Positions 57,538 to 64,000 of a stretch of 64,000 bases of DNA are shown in pieces. A program made the translations under genes and the position numbers. The notes below the pieces were generated by a model. The model searched no databases and had not been told where the DNA came from. It was given only the letters and a program-made list of their open reading frames with translations. This stretch comes from Protonemura montana (Eukaryota > Arthropoda > Insecta > Plecoptera > Nemouridae): NCBI GenBank assembly GCA_947568835.1, contig OX387607.1, positions 1,736,001 through 1,800,000 of the forward strand, read 5' to 3'. Within the stretch, counting starts at the first letter, position 1. Each line of letters opens with the position of its first letter.

Positions 57538-58124
57538 CCAATCTTAAGACCCTTACCTAGAGCAATGATACTCATTTGAAATCATGGCCATGGGTATCTC
57601 TAAATTATTTTGAGAAAGAGTTGAAATCTTTAGGTTTAGGTCCATTTGTAAAATTTTGAGGCCTGTGCATCTTTACTGTTTCTTTTAAAAGAGAGTTAAA
57701 TGAGTTAAATATGAATCAACTTGTATTTGTACAGGAAATTGGAAATTGGTATTTGGATTGAATCATGCCAAACTAGGTCATAATTTTAAGTCAAGACTTA
57801 AGAAATGGCTGTTTAAACAATAATTTAACAGCGTAAAGAAAATGTTTGATTAGTTCTGATTAGTTGTATGTCTTCGTTAGTTTAAGATTCAGTTAATTAT
57901 AATAGGACAGTTCAATAATATGCAATGTATTCAACCTAGACAAATTTAATACGTTTAATGAAATATTCCTACCTTTTTACTGTTTTGGTGACAAACAATG
58001 TAGATGTTTATTTATTTCTTTGTGCTTCGTACAATTACATGGTAGTTGTGTGAGCCTAAGTGGTAGGAACTTAACCCATAAAGATTAGAAATAGAAACAG
58101 AAAGATTTTTTAACAATGATTTAT

Positions 58125-59045
58125 ACCTGGGAATAAAAGTAATAAAAGAAATAATAGTGATAATAATAAAATAATAATAATAATAATAGTATAATAGAAG
58201 AAATGATAATAAGAATAATAAAAGTTATAATGATAATAAGTATAATAATGGTGAATATATAAGGTAATAAAGGTATAGATGGTTAAGGTAAAGTACCCAT
58301 CTTGAGATCTGAGTGTCAGTCTTGTATTCTTCCTTAAGTTTTAGTTGTGTTTGTTTAAATGTTCCTCTAGAGAATAGTAGGGGTTCTGGGTTAGGAATGC
58401 TTTGAGTTTTGCGTCGAAAATGGGGCGAGTTGGCGAATCGGTAATGAATGTCGGGAGATGGTTATAAATTTTGGTGCAAAGGTAGTGTGGGCTGTGTTCG
58501 AAGAGGGAGTGGGAATGGGTGGTTGGTCGGATTTCGTGTCTGTTTCTAGTGGCGTATGGATGCTTTGAAGAGTTTAGGGGGAATTTTTGGGGGTGGCTTT
58601 GGACGTAGGTGTAGGCGATTTGGATGAGGGAGGATTCAAGGGTTAGGATTTTGAGTGCGGGGAAGTGGGGTTTGCAGGATTTTTTCCTGGAGATACCTGC
58701 CATTATGCGGATGGCTTGTTTTTGAGAAATGAAGATGCGCTTGGCCTGTGGAGATGTACCCCAGAAGAGGAGGCTGTATGAGATATGGGAATGTAGGTGG
58801 GCAAGGTAAACTAATTTTAGGATATGTGGGCTGACTATGCGTTTTAGTCGACGGATGAGGAAGCATGCACTTTTAGTTTTGCCCATTATGTGTTGGATGT
58901 GTGGAGTCCAGTCTAGGTTAGGGGTTATGTAAAGCCCTAGGAATTTGGTGGTTGGTGTACTGGGTACTATTTGGTGATTGACTCTGATGAGGGGAGATGT
59001 CAGGGGTGGTTTGTGTCCAGAGTAGAATAGGATATGGGACTATTC
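58125..59045 (-). mobile_element. 5'-truncated LINE with open reverse-transcriptase C-terminus
   Basis: A single minus-strand frame stays open from about 59040 to the stop at 58341. It reads KFLGLYITPNLDWTPHI, then RRLKRIV and LFWGTSPQAKRIF, and ends IYNHLPTFITDSPTRPIF...LKAFLTQNPY. This is the RT thumb to C-terminus of a Jockey/CR1-like ORF2. Downstream on its strand is an ATT-type tail (58140-58260). The start is cut off at about 59045 without the catalytic FADD box. The intact frame suggests a fairly recent insertion. Confidence 0.75.
58140..58262. repeat. AAT-rich microsatellite, likely the LINE tail
   Basis: AATAATAATAATAATAATAG and variants, directly beyond the 3' end of the minus-strand LINE. 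Confidence 0.75.
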
Positions 59046-59381
59046 ATACTTGGGTTACCCAAGTATGTTACGCAAAACTTGTCAAAGGAATTCAGAAAGT
59101 ACCTAAAATTATAATATCTGACACATTGTGGTACCTGTCACCTGCAGGTCTATGGGGAAACTAACATCGTTGGGTGAAGGTATTATGATTTTGAGTTAGC
59201 CCCTAGGACCGTAATATTTTCGCGCCCCATTTCAAACTTTCATGTTTGATCGCTCGACTGCGTGACGATCATGTGCAAAAACATGTGCGAATGACATTAT
59301 AGCCAGAGTAGGCGTATCAAGTGCAACAGGTTTATAAAAGCTAAGAAAACGAACGGGCAATCACTGATAAACCGCGACATT

Positions 59382-62300
59382 ATGGAGGAAAGTAATGAAA
59401 TAATATTTGGCATTCTCACAGGTTAGTTGCATTATCTTAGTTGTAAAGTCTTGTACATAGTCGAAGACTAAACAGCTGCTCATGAAAACGTCTAAATGTA
59501 TCATTTACCAACTGCATTATCTCGTGTTACCTCTTAATTTAAGCATAGATTTAATTTTACGTTTGTAAATAGTAATGATTTTAATTGTTCATGTTTATGT
59601 ATACAATGTTTCTATTATATCACACTTATGTATCTGCCTCCGCTGTCGATAAATAAACAATAATAATAATAATAATAATAACATGTAAATCGGTTATGCA
59701 TTATGCAAATTCACTCTAAAGCATGTGGCTGTCACCAAGCCTATTTCAATATCCACATACTTATAATGTTACAAACTGATTCATATAATAATTATCAGTT
59801 AGTGACAGATGCTCTGCTGGCCAGGCAGAGGACACGAGCGGTTCAAATTTGGAATTTCTCGTAAAGAGCAAGTACGGAGTGGTTATGGTTAGAGAAACAG
59901 TTAGCGACGACATTCCTCTGATAAAGGCAGCTCTGCTTGGGATGGTGGAAAACTGTGACGTGATCTTAACCACTGGAGGAACTGGTTTTGCTGCACGAGA
60001 TGTCACTCCAGAAGCCACGAGGCTCGTTATTGAGAGAGAAGCGCCTGGGATGAGTATCGCGATGATGACAGCTAGCCTAGCGATCACCAAGCTAGCAATG
60101 CTTTCAAGGTAATAGTGTTAACACTGACTGCGCCTGACACTGACTAAAACTGACTAATACTTTGGTATACGGTTGATTGTGCTATGGTTTCAAGGATAAG
60201 AATTGTCCAGTATATTTTTTTCACCACTGTTAGTAATTGAGACAATTTTGTAGCTGTAATCCAAACTATAACACTGGACCAAAAAAACACTTTTTTTTAG
60301 ACTGGTCTCATTTCTGTGAACTACTTTTTGTTATCTGTTTTACATCCGGTTTCTCTTATGACAGGGCATTTCAGTTAATTTAAATTCCCCATTACATTTT
60401 GGAGAACCCAGCTTTATCTTGTCATGTGTGTCAATCACTGGAACTTTTTGGGTAAACTTTTGTAAACGTACGCTTTCCCATTTGTCCCTTGCAAGCCAAC
60501 AAATAGAGAATCCCTTTTATTTGTTTAATGAAACAGAGATAAGATAAAAAGGTGAGAACAAAATCAGCTAGCAAACTATAGTCCATGTGCTTTCATATAA
60601 AACCTGAAAGCCATTTATCAAATATCAATTGGTCTTTACTTCCATTATTTGTAACGTGGAGTGATCATATTTGACTTGCAAATTGTATTCTTTTTATTTC
60701 AAGTGCAAAATAAAGTGCAATTAGAGGAAGTAGGGCGTACAACTTTACCACTGGACAATGTTAGTGTTATTGATAAATTTGAATCAGCAACTGCTATTAT
60801 TACAATGTAAATAGTAATATCCTTGTTAGAAAGATCACCGCTCTGGCAGTGGACTTCTGTTGAAAAGAAAATTTCAGTAAGACAATGAAAAACAATGCTT
60901 CTATTTTGATCTGGTATTATGGACCAACTAAAAATCCAATTTTACAACCATACAAAGCCTAAAACTTCACAAACCATTTCCAAGGACACTCCTAACTGTT
61001 TTGTTTATGTAAACACTATTTTGTATTCGGTGCTAAATGCGTTCAATATTTGCAGAGGTGTTTGCGGCATCTGCAAGGAAACGCTGATCTTGAATCTTCC
61101 CGGAAGCAAGAAGGCTTCGGCCGAGTGCCTGGAATCAGTGGCCATGTCGATTCCGCACGCGGTTGCTTTGCTACGCGGGAGAGATACGCAGGTGGAATCC
61201 GTGCACAAAACTGTACAGGTGACTGCAACTCATGGCCACGACCAGGTGGCGGGATCGCAGAGGCAAAATGAGCCTGGTGCAAATCATAAGCATCGACATC
61301 ATTATCATCATCATCATGCCAGTCATGGGCAGGGAGATAGCAAGGTGATTTAAAAAATATATTTATTTTTAATATCCTTTATTCCATCAAAAAATTACTC
61401 TAGAAGTAGTAAATCAACTTATAGTATCTCCTTAAAGCGCATCTTATACTTTCTGCCCTGCTGAAATTATCCCGATTTCTGGTTGCAGGTTGACGTTGAT
61501 TTGGTGGCACGAAGACCACGTAGCTCTCCTTATCCGTGCGTGGCAGTCGATGATGCTCTCGCTGTTGTTTTGTCTCATTGCCACGAACTGGGGGTAGAGA
61601 CGGTGCCCTTTTGCAAGGTAGGTCTTTGCCTTGGCCCGAGCAAATATCACGTCTAGCTTGAATCTTAGTAGAGTTTCAAATCTGTTGAAGAGGTGGTGAC
61701 CTATTACAAATATATTTATGTGTGGACTTGAATTTACAAAGAAAAGTTTAAACCTGAGTACAAGCAGGCAGTAAAATATCTCTGTGTTATTCTTATGGGC
61801 CATGTTTTTCCAAGCAGTCCAATGTACAAGGTGCTAGTGGTTGAAAAATGTCTGGGTGTTATTCTTATGGGTCATGTTTTTCCAAGCAGTCCAATGTACT
61901 AGGTGCTAGGGGTTGAAAAATGTCTCTGTGTTATTCTTATGGGCCATGTTTTTCCAAGCAGTCCAATGTACAAGGTGCTAGTGGTTGAAAAATGTCTGGG
62001 TGTTATTCTTATGGGTCATGTTTTTCCAAGCAGTCCAATGTACTAGGTGCTAGTGGTTGAAAAATGTATCTGTGTTATTCTTATGGGCCATGTTTTTCCA
62101 AGCTGTCCAATGTACTAGGTGCTAGTGGTTGAAAAATGTCTGTGTGTTATTCTTATGGGCCGTGTTTTTCCAAGCACCCAAGCCAAAAAACATCAACTTT
62201 GATCATTTTTGCTTTTAAGGTTGTGGCAGCATAGAAATGCTTAAAGGTTCAGTTTTACCAAAATCTTGCCTCCTAGTTGAAGTGTTAGTTGAAACTATTA

Positions 62301-64000
62301 CTATGAGAATTTCCAATCACATGCAGTGAAATTCAGATGTTTCTGTGAGCTAGAGATCCAACTTATAGTTGAACATTTTGTTGAAACTGTTGCCATGACG
62401 ACTTCCAATCACATGCAGTGAAATTCAGATGTTTCTGTGAGCTAGAGATCCAACTTATAGTTGAACATTTTGTTGAAACTGTTGCCATGACGACTTCCAA
62501 TCACATGCAGTGAAATTCAGATGTTTCTGTTAGCTAGAGATCCAACTTATAGTTGAACATTTTGTTGAAACTGTTGCCATGACGACTTCCAATCACATGC
62601 AGTGAAATTCAGATGTTTCTGTGAGTTAGAGATCCAACTTATAGTTGAACACTTTGGTAAAACCCAACCTTAGTAATCTCTGAAATCATAACTAGGAAAA
62701 ATGGACTACTTTTGTTTGATGAAGGATCTGATCTGCGAAGGGGTAGACTTATGTATCTCTTTGCGCAGGCGCTGGGTCGTGTGCTGGCGGAGGATGTGTT
62801 TGCCTTGGATGCCCTGCCCCCGTTCCCAGCTTCCATCAAGGACGGCTACGCTGTGATCGCTAGCGATGGGGCAGGCCGCAGGCTCGTCTCCTCACAAGAC
62901 TCACACGCTGGGAAGAAGGTACACATAAAAAAAAATTACTACTGGATTTTTGAACGCTAAGTAAAAAACAACAAATTTTCCTGACGTTTCGTAACTTATG
63001 CCTATTTCTTTACAAAGGGTGATAGTAGCTGTGGAATTTCTCCAATAACAAAAGAACCTCAAAAATATCAACAATTACCTTGCGTACGCATCCTAAAATG
63101 CATCTAACTAAAACTAAAACATGGAGGTTGATAGCATTTAAAAGCCTAGTTGTAAATAGTTTTTTTTTTTTAAGAAATAGTGCTCAGTCTAGATATCATA
63201 ATACGGTACTAAGAAAAGTACTTACCAGTGATTTTCACCTTTTTGATTAAATTTTCAAGTGTCTGAACCTGATATAGTAAGGAAATAAAATAACAGGATC
63301 ATCAAACATCTCTCGGGTACAACATTTTAAGCAAGGATAGTGTAATTTTTGTATTTATTTTCATCTCTCCAGCCTCTCTCCCGAACAGAACTGGTCATGT
63401 GTATGATGGTCACCCATCCAATACCTGACTCAGCGCAGTGTTGCTTAACTTTCATCGCTCCAACCTCTCTCCCAAACAGAACTGGTCATGTGTAGGATGG
63501 TCACCCATCCAATACCTGACCCAACGCAGTGTTGCTTAACTTTCATCACTCCAGCCTCACTCCCAAACAGAACTGGTCATGTGTATGATGGTCACCCATC
63601 CAATACCTGACCCAGTGCAGTGTTGCTTAACTTTCATCGCTCCAACCTCTCTCCCAAACAGAACTGGTCATATGTAGGATGGTCACCCATCCAATACCTG
63701 ACCCAGCACAGTGTTGCTTAACTTTCATCACTCCAACCTCTCTCCCGAACAGAACTGGTCATGTGTATGATGGTTACCCATCCAATACCTGACCCAGCGC
63801 AGTGTTGCTTAACTTTCATCACTCCAACCTCTCTCAAACAGAACTGGTCATGTGTAGGATGGCCACCCATCCAATACCTGACCCAGTGCAGTGCTGCTCA
63901 ACTTCGGTGATCTCACTAGAACCAGAGTTTCCAACGAGCCTATCTTTCTGGCAACGCAACTTCACATCTTATTTATCCAACAGCCGAGTGAGCAGGAGCA
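59382..64000 (+). CDS. cin: Gephyrin / cinnamon (Moco synthesis), 5' six exons, partial at right edge
   Basis: Fusion of a MogA-like G domain (adenylylates molybdopterin) and a MoeA-like E domain (inserts molybdate), cytosolic; in vertebrates also a synaptic scaffold. Exons are 59382-59421, 59799-60108, 61056-61344, 61489-61617, 62769-62918 and 63984-64000 onward; phases close. G-domain signs: short exon 1 GILT joined to VSDRC, LTTGGTGFAARDVTPEAT (substrate loop), VIEREAPGM, and LPGSKKAS. The linker in exon 3 is His-rich (HKHRHHYHHHHASHGQ). The E domain begins in exon 4 (VARRPRSSPYP), then GRVLAEDVFALDALPPFPAS and KDGYAV. The linker is much shorter than in vertebrate gephyrin. The start ATG at 59382 leaves a 13-residue first exon, so an upstream start is possible. 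The last exon piece (PSEQEQ) is assigned by acceptor and phase only. Confidence 0.93.
59655..59692. repeat. AAT microsatellite in gephyrin intron 1
   Basis: About ten AAT triplets after GATAAATAAACAAT. Confidence 0.85.
61775..62178 (+). repeat. 72-bp tandem repeat, about 5.5 copies, in gephyrin intron 4
   Basis: The unit contains TTATTCTTATGGGCCATGTT, TTCCAAGCAGTCCAATGTAC and GGTGCTAGTGGTTGAAAAAT, with a 72-bp period. Confidence 0.95.
62250..62670 (+). mobile_element. MITE with five internal 92-bp units, in gephyrin intron 4
   Basis: The left end is GGTTCAGTTTTACCAAAATC and the right end is ACTTTGGTAAAACCCAACCT, which are inverted repeats. Between them the CTTCCAATCACATGCAGTG unit recurs at a 92-bp period. 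It has the same architecture as 14190-14625 with one more unit. Confidence 0.8.
63368..63945 (-). mobile_element. 5S-derived SINE array, 6-7 units, in gephyrin intron 5
   Basis: Read on the minus strand, one 5S-like head (GTTGGAAACTCTGGTTCTAG, GATCACCGAAGTTGAGCAGC at the right) is followed by six repeats of the 5S 3' half plus tail. Units are about 92-94 bp and diverge by several bases each (CCCAAACAGAACTGG versus CCCGAACAGAACTGG on the plus strand). It ends about 40 bp before the exon 6 acceptor. Confidence 0.85.

Overview
This is nuclear DNA from an animal, almost certainly an insect. All recognisable genes are split by GT-AG introns (one GC-AG). The window holds an odorant receptor of the insect 7tm_6 type, two insect-type gustatory receptors, and an orthologue of the invertebrate glycolipid mannosyltransferase egghead. 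The non-genic sequence is AT-rich and full of SINE, LINE, MITE and minisatellite sequence. I cannot name the species or order from sequence alone.

Layout, left to right. (1) 1-1258, minus: the 5' exons of a secreted alkaline phosphatase, whose remainder lies left of the window. (2) 3382-6809 and 8090-14137, plus: two tandem gustatory receptors (GR-A, GR-B) with the same eight-exon structure. GR-B's fourth intron carries a DNA transposon filled with about 78 copies of a 22-bp minisatellite. (3) 15034-20294, minus: two unassigned candidate exons (15034-15156 and 15972-16065) and a two-exon single-domain beta-trefoil (ricin-B fold) lectin, with a 114-bp satellite in the lectin intron. (4) 20.3-24.7 kb: repeat-rich, with a decayed LINE. 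(5) 24753-27586, minus: a five-exon odorant receptor. (6) 27.6-30.2 kb: a SINE cluster. (7) 30208-35911, plus: NPRL3, the GATOR1 subunit, seven exons, 600 aa. (8) 36-39.5 kb: tRNA-containing foldback elements and other repeat debris. (9) 39547-51402, plus: gamma-tubulin complex component 6, twelve exons, 1477 aa, with a large insert containing two long degenerate repeats. (10) 53544-57303, plus: egghead, four exons, 457 aa. (11) 58.1-59.05 kb, minus: a 5'-truncated LINE. (12) 59382 to the right edge, plus: gephyrin/cinnamon (molybdenum cofactor synthesis), six exons seen, open at the edge.

The genes are not an operon or one pathway. They are a mix of housekeeping genes (amino-acid signalling to TORC1, microtubule nucleation, glycosphingolipid synthesis, Moco synthesis) and environment-facing genes (chemoreceptors, lectin, phosphatase). 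All splice sites below were read by eye, and exon lengths and codon phases were checked to close in frame across each complete gene.

The most distinctive feature is the repeat landscape: inverted-tRNA foldback elements, 5S-rRNA-derived SINEs whose 3' part is tandemly reiterated, a TIR-bounded MITE with a variable number of internal 92-bp units, and at least nine other minisatellites, mostly inside introns.
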